Assembly (NCBI GenBank): GCA_964646815.1
Contig: CAZYFH010000002.1
Coordinates: forward strand, 1-64,000
DNA from: CAZYFH01 sp964646815
GTDB lineage: Bacteria; Acidobacteriota; Vicinamibacteria; Vicinamibacterales; UBA8438
Length of the DNA stretch: 64,000 bases
Reading direction: 5' to 3'
Shown here: positions 27,608 to 35,798 of the stretch, piece by piece
Layout of the letters: every line of letters begins with the position of its first letter
How positions within the stretch are numbered: position 1 is the stretch's first letter
Program-made: the position numbers and the translations under genes
Notes under the pieces: model-generated
Database searches by the model: none
Told to the model about the DNA's origin: nothing
Seen by the model: only the letters and a program-made list of their open reading frames with translations

Positions 27608-27717
27608 CGACCGCACTAGTCATGCTGGGAGGGATGTTGCTAGTCGCGAGCACCGTGGTACTGGCCGACTGGATGGGCCGGCGCCAAGACCGCCAGAAGA
27701 CTCGCCACATCCCCTAG
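27604..27717 (+). CDS. Small single-helix membrane protein (37 aa), hypothetical
   Basis: A 37-aa frame with one hydrophobic helix (ALVMLGGMLLVASTVVLA) followed by a basic tail (RRQDRQKTRH), the layout of a bacterial membrane miniprotein such as those attached to oxidases or transporters. A strong GGGGGGA lies about five bases before the ATG. It overlaps the preceding small frame by four bases and points at the convergent NCS2 permease gene. I do not recognise a family. Confidence 0.4.
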   Translation: MTTALVMLGGMLLVASTVVLADWMGRRQDRQKTRHIP

Positions 27718-27758
27718 GCATCTTCCTTCGACTGCCTAATCTATCTCCGCGCCCGAGC

Positions 27759-29102
27759 TCACATCAGCGTGACGTATCGCACCAGAAACAAGACGGCGAA
27801 GAGCTTGACGAGCCAGTGGACCTCTCGCTGGCACCCCGCTGCGAGCTTGAGCACCGTGTACGCGATGAACCCGAAGGCAATGCCATCGGTGATGCTGATG
27901 CTCAGCGGCATGATAACTATGGTCAGGAACGCCGGCACCGCCTCGGTCGGATCGTCCCAGGCAATGAGTCGCACGCCCTTCATCATCAACGTGCCAACGA
28001 TGATGAGCGACGGAGCGATTACCGGGTAGAGCGTCTGGCCGTCCGGCGTCTGATAGCCGCCGCCAAACATTGCGACAAGCGGCGAGAAGAAGAGCGCCGC
28101 GACGAACAAACCGGCCGTCACTACGGCCGTGAGACCGGTCCGTCCGCCCGCCGAGACCCCGGTGGCGCTCTCGATGTAGGCGGTGACGGTCGACGTCCCC
28201 AGACCGGCGCCGACCACGGTGCCAACGGCATCGGCCATGAGCGCGCCGCGCGCCCGTGGCAGCGTGCCGTCGCGCATCAGCCCAGCTTGCTCGGCCACGC
28301 CGACGAGCGTTCCCACCGAGTCGAACAACGCGAGGAAGAAGAAGACGAACACGACGGCGACCATCTCCGGCTGGAACACCCCGGCCACGTCGAGCTGCAA
28401 CAGCGTCGGGCCGATTGACGGCGGGCGGCTCGCGACGCCCTCGAACGTCGTCAGGCCGGTTGCCCACGCGACGACGCCGGATGTGACGATGCTCACCAGG
28501 AGCGCACCGCGAACTCCGCGCACAGTCAAGACCGCCGCCACGACGAAGCCGAGGAGCGCGACGAGAACCGGTGGTCGCGTCAGCTCTCCCAGCGTGACCA
28601 GGGTGCCGGGCGAATCGACGATAATGCCGGCCCACTGTAGCCCGATCATCGCGATGAGTAACCCGATCCCGACAGCGATGGCGTGCTTCAACGATTTGGG
28701 TATCGCGGTGATGAGTCGCTCGCGCAGGCCGACGCCGGCGGTCAGGATGAAGAGGAGACCGGCCACAGCCACGCCGCCGAGCCCCACCTGCCACGGCACC
28801 TCCATCGCTACGATGACAGTGAACGCGAAGTAGAAGTTGTGACCCATCGCCGGCGCGACCGCGATGGGATAGTTGGCGAAGAACGCCATCATCAGCGTCG
28901 CCAGGGCACTAGCGACGCAGGTGGCGACGAACACGGCGCCGAAGTCCATCCCGACCGAGGCGAGCAGCGCCGGCTGGACGAAAATGATGTACGCGAGCGT
29001 GAGGAACGTCGTCGTCCCGGCGAGCACCTCGGTTCGCACCGAGGTGCTGTGCTCGGAGAGCGCGAAGAGCGAATCGAGCGTCGCTGTCACGCCAGCTCCC
29101 AC
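27759..29102 (-). CDS. NCS2 family purine permease (AzgA/PbuG-like)
   Basis: 447-aa inner-membrane transporter with about 12-14 hydrophobic helices. The AzgA-type signature is clear: LAGTTTFLTLAYIIFVQP near the start, NYPIAVAPAMGHNFYFAF, then FFFLALFDSVGTLVGV and ESATGVSAGGRTGLTAV. This branch takes up adenine, guanine or hypoxanthine with protons. Start is GTG, overlapping the upstream MBL-hydrolase gene by 16 bases, so the two are probably cotranscribed. The exact purine cannot be assigned. Confidence 0.92.
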   Translation of the reverse strand: MGAGVTATLDSLFALSEHSTSVRTEVLAGTTTFLTLAYIIFVQPALLASVGMDFGAVFVATCVASALATLMMAFFANYPIAVAPAMGHNFYFAFTVIVAMEVPWQVGLGGVAVAGLLFILTAGVGLRERLITAIPKSLKHAIAVGIGLLIAMIGLQWAGIIVDSPGTLVTLGELTRPPVLVALLGFVVAAVLTVRGVRGALLVSIVTSGVVAWATGLTTFEGVASRPPSIGPTLLQLDVAGVFQPEMVAVVFVFFFLALFDSVGTLVGVAEQAGLMRDGTLPRARGALMADAVGTVVGAGLGTSTVTAYIESATGVSAGGRTGLTAVVTAGLFVAALFFSPLVAMFGGGYQTPDGQTLYPVIAPSLIIVGTLMMKGVRLIAWDDPTEAVPAFLTIVIMPLSISITDGIAFGFIAYTVLKLAAGCQREVHWLVKLFAVLFLVRYVTLM

Positions 29103-29905
29103 TCTGAGTTCGGTGCTTCGACTGCCCGCCGATCCTCTCGGAGCTTGCCGAGATGCGCGAGCACGCTCTCGACGGCGGCCCCGCGCAGATCCGCGGCAAG
29201 CCCCTGATAGATGAGATCGGCGATCGCCTCCGGTGTGCGACAGCCGTCACCGAGCGCGGCGACAATCTGCTCTTCGCGCCGGCGCCGATGGTCGAGGTAG
29301 TGCTGAATGAGCGGCGTTGGATCGCCGATCTCCGGGCCGTGCGCCGGTAGCAACGTTGCCGGTCGGACCTCGAGCACACGCTGCAGCGATGCTAGGTAGG
29401 CGCGAAGGCTGCCCTGGCCGCTGCCGGGCACCACGACCGTTCCACCCTTGATGACGAGGTCACCGCACAGAAGGGTTCGGCTCTCCTCGTGAAAAAAGCA
29501 GAGGTGATCGGGTGCGTGCCCAGGCGTGTGGATCGCACGCAGAACGGCGTCGCCGGCGCGCACCTGAACGCCGTCTCTCAGCGCCAACCAGTCGACGCGA
29601 TACCGCGGGTCTCGGTCTGGCCACGGCATCTTCAGGAACTCGGCGCGCGGCCAGCGCTGCGCAATCGCTTCTGCTCCCGACGCGTGATCCGTATGCCCAT
29701 GTGTGACCACGACACGGGCGAGCTCCGTGTCGTCCGCTTCGAGCGCCGCGCCGAGCGCGTCGAGGTGGCGAGCGTGACCGACCCCCGCATCGATGAGCGT
29801 CGGCTCGGCGCCCCGGAGGAGGTACGTGTTGTTGCCGTCGCCGGTGTAGGGACCCGGGTTGAAACCGGGGATCAGCGTGATGCGATCGGTGAACGCGGGC
29901 GTCAC
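29087..29905 (-). CDS. Metallo-beta-lactamase fold hydrolase (LACTB2-like)
   Basis: 272-aa MBL-fold hydrolase with the metal motif THGHTDHASG, a downstream HTPGHAPDHLCF and GDLVIKGG, and a C-terminal helical domain (HRRRREEQIVAAL) resembling the winged-helix tail of LACTB2-like proteins. Members are nucleases or thioesterases; the substrate here is open. The start is GTG. It lies upstream of the purine permease in the same direction and only 23 bases from the divergent ThyX-like gene. Confidence 0.88.
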   Translation of the reverse strand: MTPAFTDRITLIPGFNPGPYTGDGNNTYLLRGAEPTLIDAGVGHARHLDALGAALEADDTELARVVVTHGHTDHASGAEAIAQRWPRAEFLKMPWPDRDPRYRVDWLALRDGVQVRAGDAVLRAIHTPGHAPDHLCFFHEESRTLLCGDLVIKGGTVVVPGSGQGSLRAYLASLQRVLEVRPATLLPAHGPEIGDPTPLIQHYLDHRRRREEQIVAALGDGCRTPEAIADLIYQGLAADLRGAAVESVLAHLGKLREDRRAVEAPNSEWELA

Positions 29906-29928
29906 GTGAGTGGTAAGTTGACGGTACG

Positions 29929-31587
29929 ATGAGGGCGCGGCGATTATACTGCGTGCACTCCGAACTTCCCGCTCCGGAAACGTTCACGGCAAGCGAATCG
30001 GAGGTGCTGTCGCCGTTCTTCTCCAACGTCGACCGCCCGGTCTTCGTGCTGACCAACCTCCCCGAAGTGGTCAAGGGCGCGCTGTTCGCACGATACTCGC
30101 GCTCCGCGAAGTCCCTCCGCCGTCTGTTTCTCGAAGAGTTCCAGGGCAACGTGCCGATGCTTCAGAATGCCGGCGGCACGGAGGTCGGTGTCGAGCGGGC
30201 GGAGCGCCTCTATGCACGCATCTTCGGCGGTTACGGCGATGATTCGGTCGCCCAGCTCGGTGGCGCGCACATCGCCTGCGAGGGCGTGTCCAACGTCCTC
30301 ACCAAGATCCTCGAACGCGGCCGGTTGATGGCCTATCTCGAGCAATCGACGCGCTACGTGCCGTACACCGACCAACCTGGCGGCAAGTGGAAGTACGTCG
30401 TGCCGGGCGAGATCGCTGATGATGATGTGCTTGCCGCCGACTACGTCACCACGCTCGACGGAGCATTCGAAGTCTACGCACACTGGATCGAGCCGATGCA
30501 GGCACACTTTCGTGCGCGGCATCCGAAGTCCGATGCCGACTCGGACGGCGTTTACCGTGCGGCGATCAGGGCGAAGGCGCTCGATACGCTACGCGGCCTG
30601 CTCCCCGCCGCCACCCGTTCCAATGTCGGGATCTTCGGGTCCGGACAGGCCTACGAAGCGCTGCTGCTGAACATGCGCGCCCATCCGTTGCGCGAGGCGC
30701 AGGAGACGGCGGCGTCGATGCTTCCCGAGCTCAGGCGTGTCATCCCCGCGTTTCTCTCGCGCGTTGACCGCGAAGACCGCGGTGTTCGGTGGAGCGAGTA
30801 CCTGGCCCAGCGACGCGCGGCCACTCGCCTGGTAGCAGACACCCTCCTCGGCGACGCCGAGCCCGATGCATCAGTGGAGGTCGAGCTGACCGAATGGGAC
30901 CCGGACGGTGAGGTCAAGGTGGTGGCGGCGGCGCTCTACGCCAGCTCGATCCTGCCTGAGACGCAGCTCCTATCAGCATCCCGCGCGATGACGACCGCGG
31001 ACCGCCTGCGTGTCCTGCGTGCCTATGTCGGCGAACGGGACAACCGGCGGCACCGTCCGGGCCGCGCGTTCGAGCGAGCGTCGTATTGCTTCGACGTGCT
31101 GTCGGACTATGGCGCGTTCCGAGACCTCCAGCGCCACCGCATGCTGTCGATCGACTGGCAGGACCTCTCCGCGAGGCACGGCTACGTGCAACCGTCGGCG
31201 ATCGAGGACGTGAGGGCGCTGGACGACTGGCGACGCGTCATGGACGACTCTGCGGCGCTGCAGGCCAGGCTCGCAGAGCGTTGCCATCCCCTCGTCGCGC
31301 AGTATGCGGTGTCGATGGCCTACCGCATCCGCTACTACATGCAGATGAATGCGCGGGAAGCGATGCACGTCCTCGAGCTAAGGACGGCGCCGCAAGGCCA
31401 TCCCGCCTATCGACGCGTCTGCCAGAAGATGCATGAGCTGATCGCGCGCAAGGCAGGTCACACCGCCATCGCGGAGGCAATGACGTTTGTCGACCATTCG
31501 ACGGTCGAGCTGGAGCGGCTCCAAGCGGAGCGGGCCAGTGAGCGAAAGCAGGCCGGCAGCGCGGCCTCGATCAGTGACCGTCCGTGA
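29929..31587 (+). CDS. Tandem FAD-dependent thymidylate synthase (ThyX-like) protein
   Basis: 552-aa protein that appears to hold two ThyX-type units, where classical ThyX has one of about 220-250 aa. The first unit has GGAHIACEGVSNVLTKILE and RGRLMAYLEQSTRYVP, matching the ThyX substrate-binding stretch but with RGR for RHR. The second has QRHRMLSIDWQDLSARHGY, matching the RHRxxSxNxxS motif with a changed tail. ThyX methylates dUMP using folate and FAD; with both motifs altered, activity is uncertain. A GTG at 29953 is an alternative start that fits the conserved FSNVDRPVF region. Its 3' end overlaps the convergent aminotransferase by 17 bases. Confidence 0.83.
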   Translation: MRARRLYCVHSELPAPETFTASESEVLSPFFSNVDRPVFVLTNLPEVVKGALFARYSRSAKSLRRLFLEEFQGNVPMLQNAGGTEVGVERAERLYARIFGGYGDDSVAQLGGAHIACEGVSNVLTKILERGRLMAYLEQSTRYVPYTDQPGGKWKYVVPGEIADDDVLAADYVTTLDGAFEVYAHWIEPMQAHFRARHPKSDADSDGVYRAAIRAKALDTLRGLLPAATRSNVGIFGSGQAYEALLLNMRAHPLREAQETAASMLPELRRVIPAFLSRVDREDRGVRWSEYLAQRRAATRLVADTLLGDAEPDASVEVELTEWDPDGEVKVVAAALYASSILPETQLLSASRAMTTADRLRVLRAYVGERDNRRHRPGRAFERASYCFDVLSDYGAFRDLQRHRMLSIDWQDLSARHGYVQPSAIEDVRALDDWRRVMDDSAALQARLAERCHPLVAQYAVSMAYRIRYYMQMNAREAMHVLELRTAPQGHPAYRRVCQKMHELIARKAGHTAIAEAMTFVDHSTVELERLQAERASERKQAGSAASISDRP

Positions 31588-32689
31588 CCGCCGGCTCCAC
31601 GCGCTCTACCGCGCGTCGCACCGCATCCACCACCCGATCCTGCTCCGCGTCCGTCAGAAACGGATGCATCGGAAGGCTGATCACCTCAAGCGCGGCGCGC
31701 TCGGCGACCGGAAAGTCGCCAGGGCCATAGCCGAGATCGGAGAGCACCGGCTGCTCGTGGAGACATCGCGGGTAATAGATCCTTGTAGGAACTCCGTCAT
31801 CCCGCAGTGCCTCGGCGACGCGATCGCGGTGGCGCACCCGAATTGTGTAGCACGAATACACGTGCGTGTTGCCCGAGCAGACCACAGGTACTCGGCACAC
31901 GTCGCGCAGCCGGGCGGTGTAGCGATCAGCGATCCGACGCCGAGCCGATAGCTCCCGGTCGAAGTTGGGCAGCTTCGCCAGCACAACGGCGGCTTGCAAC
32001 GTGTCAAAGCGACCGTTCGTGCCAAGATAGCGATGCTCGTGCCGGCGGTCGCCGTGTACCCGGATCGCGGTAATGCGCTCGGCCACCGTATCGTCGCTGG
32101 TGAAGAGCGCCCCGCCGTCCCCGTAACAACCGAGCGTCTTGGTTGGGAAGAAGCTGGTGCTTCCGATTGGCGCAGCACCGCAGCTCGCCGTACCGTTTCT
32201 CGTTGCGCCGAGACTCTGCGCCCCGTCTTCGATGACCGTCAGGCCGTGCACGTCAGCAACAGCACGGATCCGCTCATAGTCGGCCATCTGTCCGAAGAGA
32301 TCGACCGCGATCACCGCCCGGGTCCGGTCGGTCACGGCATCGGGCAATTGGTCCGGATCGAGGTTGAAGCTCTCGGCGTCGATGTCGACGAACCGTGGAG
32401 TCGCCCCGACGAGCTTGACCACCTCGGCCGTGCTGATCCAGGTGAACGGCGTTGTGATGACCTCGTCGCCCGGACCGATCCCGATCGCGCGCAACGCGAT
32501 CTCCAGGCTCGCCGTGCCGTTGGCGCAGGTGATTGCATGCTTGACGCCGATGCGCTGTGCGAGCAGTCCTTCGAGCTCCGCCACCTCGGGGCCCAAGATG
32601 TACTGGCCGTGCTCGAGCACGTTGCGCATCCGTGCGTCGATGTCAGCCTGGTAGGCGCGGTACTGCCGTTGGAGATCGATGAACTGCAC
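31571..32689 (-). CDS. DegT/DnrJ/EryC1/StrS aminotransferase (WbpE-like)
   Basis: 372-aa PLP-dependent sugar aminotransferase. It opens with FIDLQRQYRAYQADID and HGQYILGPEV, a start seen in WbpE-type enzymes that aminate UDP-3-keto-GlcNAc-uronate. It shows CANGTASLEIAL, VIEDGAQSLGA and the cofactor lysine in FFPTKTLGCYGDGGALF. The product would feed surface polysaccharide synthesis. Partner genes of such a pathway are not nearby; a second DegT enzyme is encoded at about 20-21 kb. Confidence 0.9.
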   Translation of the reverse strand: MQFIDLQRQYRAYQADIDARMRNVLEHGQYILGPEVAELEGLLAQRIGVKHAITCANGTASLEIALRAIGIGPGDEVITTPFTWISTAEVVKLVGATPRFVDIDAESFNLDPDQLPDAVTDRTRAVIAVDLFGQMADYERIRAVADVHGLTVIEDGAQSLGATRNGTASCGAAPIGSTSFFPTKTLGCYGDGGALFTSDDTVAERITAIRVHGDRRHEHRYLGTNGRFDTLQAAVVLAKLPNFDRELSARRRIADRYTARLRDVCRVPVVCSGNTHVYSCYTIRVRHRDRVAEALRDDGVPTRIYYPRCLHEQPVLSDLGYGPGDFPVAERAALEVISLPMHPFLTDAEQDRVVDAVRRAVERVEPAVTDGH

Positions 32690-32752
32690 GTTGCCTCGCT
32701 CGCTCGCGCCGTCCCGTCGAGCGCTCGGAGGTCAGGAGCCCGCCGGGACCCT

Positions 32753-33295
32753 TTAGCGGCCTACTTTCACCTCCTCGGCGGGCTTCTCCCAGTAACGCCC
32801 GTACTCCTCCAGAAAGGTCAGGCTCTCGAACGAGGTCATCCGGTCCATAAACAGGACACCGTCGAGGTGGTCTGTCTCGTGCTGGATCACGCGGGCCGGG
32901 AATCCATCGGCGGTCATCTGCTGCTGGTGCCCGTGCCGGTCGAGCGCGCGCACGCGGATCTCGGCCGGCCGGGGGACGCGACCACGAACATCGGGGATGC
33001 TGAGGCACCCCTCCCAATCCTCCTCGACCGTCCGGCCGAGCGGCTCGATCTCGGGGTTGATCATGACGACCGGCCGGAGGGTGGCGTCGGGGTCATCGAC
33101 GCCCGCAACGAACAGCCGGAGACTCGCGTGCACCTGCGGCGCAGATAGTCCGATCCCTTCGTATTCGCGCATCGTATCGAACATGTCATCGATGAGTCGC
33201 TGGATCGCGGGCGTCCCGATCTCATCCAGGTCGAGCGGCGGCGTGCGCGCACGCAGCACTGGGTGTCCCATCCGCGCGACCTTCAGGATAGACAT
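32753..33295 (-). CDS. def: Peptide deformylase
   Basis: 180-aa metalloenzyme that removes the formyl group from new N-terminal methionines. All three family motifs are present: GIGLSAPQV (motif 1, with Ser replacing the usual Ala), EGCLSIP (metal cysteine) and QHETDHLDG (HExxH). It lies 63 bases upstream of the aminotransferase gene in the same direction. No methionyl-tRNA formyltransferase gene is adjacent. Confidence 0.95.
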   Translation of the reverse strand: MSILKVARMGHPVLRARTPPLDLDEIGTPAIQRLIDDMFDTMREYEGIGLSAPQVHASLRLFVAGVDDPDATLRPVVMINPEIEPLGRTVEEDWEGCLSIPDVRGRVPRPAEIRVRALDRHGHQQQMTADGFPARVIQHETDHLDGVLFMDRMTSFESLTFLEEYGRYWEKPAEEVKVGR

Positions 33296-33360
33296 CGTTC
33301 CGGATTATACGTTACGGTCGTCTCGCACTTGGAGGCTGCACATGCCTCGGGCTGGCTCCG

Positions 33361-33430
33361 GGACCCTGGAACCACGAACCCTGAACCTGGAACCCCGCAA
33401 CGTGAACTTCTACCTTGAGCCCTGAACCCC
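33361..33430. repeat. GAACCCTGAACC intergenic repeat overlapping the NUDIX start
   Basis: Forward units (CCCTGGAACCACGAACC, CTGAACCTGGAACCCC, GTGAAC, CTTGAGCCCTGAACCCC). The last unit supplies the TTG codon that begins the longest NUDIX frame. Confidence 0.7.
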
Positions 33431-33975
33431 GATCATTGCTCCCCACCCACACCCACTCTTCCGTCTATCGCTTCTGCCCCGTCTGCGGCGGCGGACTGGC
33501 GATGAAGCTGGTCAAGGACGGAGAGCCGGACCGGCCGGTGTGCCGTGCATGCGGTTACGTCGTCTACCTCGACCCCAAGGTGGCGGTCGGCACAATCATC
33601 AGGAATGACGCCGGCCAGATCGCGCTGGTTCGCCGATCGATCGAGCCGGGGTACGGCAAGTGGGTCTTTCCGGGCGGCTACGTCGACCGCGGCGAGCCGC
33701 CGACGGTTGCCGCCCTCCGCGAAGCCAAGGAGGAGGCTAACCTCGAGATCCGTATCGATGGGCTGATCAACCTGTATGCCTATACGGGCGTGGTGCCGAT
33801 CATCATTGTCTATGCAGCGACCGTCATGAACGGCGAGTTGCGCGCGGACGATGAATCGCTCGACGCAGCCTGGTTCGACGTGCCAGACCTCCCGTGGGAT
33901 GAGTTCGCCTTCCGCAGCACCCGCGATGCACTGCGAGACCATCTGAAGGGCATCCTGCACTCCCCGACTGACTGA
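33415..33975 (+). CDS. NUDIX hydrolase with N-terminal zinc ribbon
   Basis: About 186 aa. Residues near 20-45 form a zinc ribbon (CPVCGG and CRACGY, two CxxC pairs). The NUDIX box follows: GGYVDRGE, then ALREAKEEANLEI, close to GX5EX7REUXEEXGU. This combination is seen in NADH-pyrophosphatase-like and related NUDIX proteins. The substrate is a nucleoside diphosphate derivative of unknown identity. The start is uncertain: TTG codons at 33415 (inside a repeat copy) and 33436 are both possible, and there is no ATG before the zinc ribbon. Confidence 0.85.
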   Translation: MSPEPRSLLPTHTHSSVYRFCPVCGGGLAMKLVKDGEPDRPVCRACGYVVYLDPKVAVGTIIRNDAGQIALVRRSIEPGYGKWVFPGGYVDRGEPPTVAALREAKEEANLEIRIDGLINLYAYTGVVPIIIVYAATVMNGELRADDESLDAAWFDVPDLPWDEFAFRSTRDALRDHLKGILHSPTD

Positions 33976-34028
33976 CCCGGCGGCGATTCGACCGCTGCGA
34001 GGCCGCAAGCGGCCCGATCCGGCCTCCC

Positions 34029-34057
34029 AGGAACCAGGAGTCTGGAACCTTGAACCG
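34029..34057. repeat. GAACC-type intergenic repeat, short copy
   Basis: Units GGAACCAGGAGTCTGGAACC and TTGAACCG in the gap after the NUDIX gene. Confidence 0.55.
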
Positions 34058-34127
34058 TCGCGAGCGGGCGCGACGGCTCGCAAGTTGCATCGATCGCTAC
34101 GCGCTCCCCAAACGCGTGGAGGTCGGC

Positions 34128-34439
34128 ATGCGCAAGACCGTCGCGATTACAACGTTGGTTGGTGGGCTGACGATTCTAGTGGCGGGCTTCGACTTCGAGA
34201 GCAGGGACGGCGTCAACCCGATCGACCCGTCCGTGATCGCCGGAAGCGTCTTCGGCACACCGGTGCTGCTCGGCACCTGGTCGTCGGGCAGCTCAACTCA
34301 CGGACAACGTACTCAGCATCAGCGCAACGGGAACCGCCTCGATTCCCCGAATGGCGTCGTGCAGTTTCTCGGTGACCGGGACGGCACTCTCCTCGATGAC
34401 ACCATCTACATCAGCTACGTAGGGGAGAGCTATCTCTGA
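34128..34439 (+). CDS. Hypothetical small exported protein
   Basis: About 103 aa from the ATG giving MRKTVAITTLVGGLTILVAGFD, a plausible signal or membrane segment, preceded by GGAGG. The C-terminal DGTLLDDTIYISYVGESYL reads like genuine protein, but the middle (residues about 50-75) is low in character, and the neighbouring frame looks at least as protein-like there (NVLSISATGTA). A frameshift in the middle is therefore possible. No family is recognised. It lies convergent to thiI. Confidence 0.4.
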   Translation: MRKTVAITTLVGGLTILVAGFDFESRDGVNPIDPSVIAGSVFGTPVLLGTWSSGSSTHGQRTQHQRNGNRLDSPNGVVQFLGDRDGTLLDDTIYISYVGESYL

Positions 34440-34484
34440 CCGATCGAAGAGACAGAAGTGCCGGCAAGGAACTAGTGCGCCGCA

Positions 34485-35732
34485 CTAGTCGATCGGCGCG
34501 CGGGAACCCGTGGCCACGTCGATAGGGGTCCGAGGGTCTCGGCGTTCCACATCAACCGGAAACGACAGATCGCGACGCTCGACTCGCGCAACGGCGGTAT
34601 CGACCATCTCGGCAATCGGTAGATCGGCCTCCGCACGCTCGACGGCCGCTCGACGCGCTTTGGTGGCCGGGTTCCTCGGCGTGAACAGCGTGCAGCAGTC
34701 CTGGTCCGGAATGATGGAGATGGGATAGGTTCCGAGCGCCCGCGCCTCGTTCGTGATCTCCTCTTTGTCGGACCCGATCAGTGGACGCAATACGGGAAGC
34801 GTGGTGACGTCGTTGATCACCGCGAGGTTTTCGAGCGTCTGCGAGGCGACCTGCCCGACCGATTCACCGGTCACCAGAGCTTTGGCCTTGGACGTTCGCG
34901 CCAGCCGATCGGCGATTCGCACCATGAGACGTCGGTAGAGCACGACCCGCAAGGGCGGCGGTGCCGACACGACGACCCGTTGCTGCAGCTCGCCAAACGC
35001 CACAACGTAGAGGCGGGACGAAAGCTGGTAACGTGTCAGCAGATCGGCGATCTCCTCCACCTTCTCCTGCGACGCGTGCGACAGGATGGGATAGGCGTGA
35101 AAGTGCACGAATCGAACACGGCAACCGCGCTTCATGAGACGGTAGGCCGCCACCGGCGAATCGATACCGCCCGAGAGCAGGCACATCACGTTGCCGCCGG
35201 TCCCCGATGGGAGGCCGCCTGGGCCAGGCTGCTTGTCAAGGGAGTAGAACACACAGTCGGGCAGCACCTCGATGTGCACGTCGAGAGCTGGTTGCTCCAG
35301 GTCCACCGTCCAACCCTGTGCGGCCTTGATCCGTCCGCCGACCTCTCGCTCGATCTCCGGCGACGTGAGCGGATACGACTTGTCCGCCCGTTTGGCTCGC
35401 ACCCGAAAGCTCTCTGTGCCGTTGGTCGCCTTCAGATCGCCGAGGATCGCGGAGGCAATCTCGTCGATCTCGCGACCGGTGCTGCGAGCGCGCGCAAAGT
35501 TGGCGATGCCGAAAATCCGCGCGACCCGCTCGCGCACCTCGCCCCACTCCGCCGTCGGACCCATCATTAACTCGATGCGCCCCATGAGCGCACGCACGCG
35601 GACGACATCGAGATCGGAGGTCGCGTCCCTCAGGTTACGCACCAGACGTTCGACGAACCACGGGCGGTTTCGTCCCTTGAGCGCGATCTCCTGGTAATGG
35701 ACGATGACGGAGGGGGAACTTGAAGGGTTCAA
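34485..35732 (-). CDS. thiI: tRNA 4-thiouridine synthase ThiI (short form)
   Basis: 415-aa enzyme that adenylates and thiolates U8 of tRNA and can supply sulfur for thiamine thiazole. It has an N-terminal ferredoxin-like/THUMP part (HYQEIALKGRNRPWF), the PP-loop LLSGGIDSPVAAY, TGESVGQVASQTLENL, and the QDCCTLF segment. The C-terminal rhodanese domain of E. coli ThiI is absent, as in many bacteria. The last about 30 residues are a low-complexity tail. The longest frame starts at a TTG inside a repeat copy, with no ATG close by. Confidence 0.9.
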   Translation of the reverse strand: MNPSSSPSVIVHYQEIALKGRNRPWFVERLVRNLRDATSDLDVVRVRALMGRIELMMGPTAEWGEVRERVARIFGIANFARARSTGREIDEIASAILGDLKATNGTESFRVRAKRADKSYPLTSPEIEREVGGRIKAAQGWTVDLEQPALDVHIEVLPDCVFYSLDKQPGPGGLPSGTGGNVMCLLSGGIDSPVAAYRLMKRGCRVRFVHFHAYPILSHASQEKVEEIADLLTRYQLSSRLYVVAFGELQQRVVVSAPPPLRVVLYRRLMVRIADRLARTSKAKALVTGESVGQVASQTLENLAVINDVTTLPVLRPLIGSDKEEITNEARALGTYPISIIPDQDCCTLFTPRNPATKARRAAVERAEADLPIAEMVDTAVARVERRDLSFPVDVERRDPRTPIDVATGSRAPID

Positions 35733-35748
35733 GGTTCAGGGTCCATGG
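35719..35748. repeat. GGTTCAAGGTTCAGGGTCC intergenic repeat
   Basis: Reverse-oriented member of the family, overlapping the 5' end of thiI and supplying its candidate TTG start. Confidence 0.6.
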
Positions 35749-35778
35749 TGCAACGACCGAAGGCTGACGTTCCGTGTT

Positions 35779-35793
35779 CGGGGCGAAGCCCCG
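35779..35793 (-). terminator. Hairpin after hpnE
   Basis: CGGGGC-GAA-GCCCCG forms a perfect 6-bp stem just past the hpnE stop. There is no U-run, so a role in termination or mRNA 3'-end protection is only likely. Confidence 0.45.
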
Positions 35794-35798
35794 TCTAG

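Noticed and set aside
29918..29950. TTGACG ... TATACT promoter at the ThyX-like start
   Set aside because: The spacing is about 21 bases and the -10 lies inside the coding frame; kept only as a hint that translation might begin at 29953.
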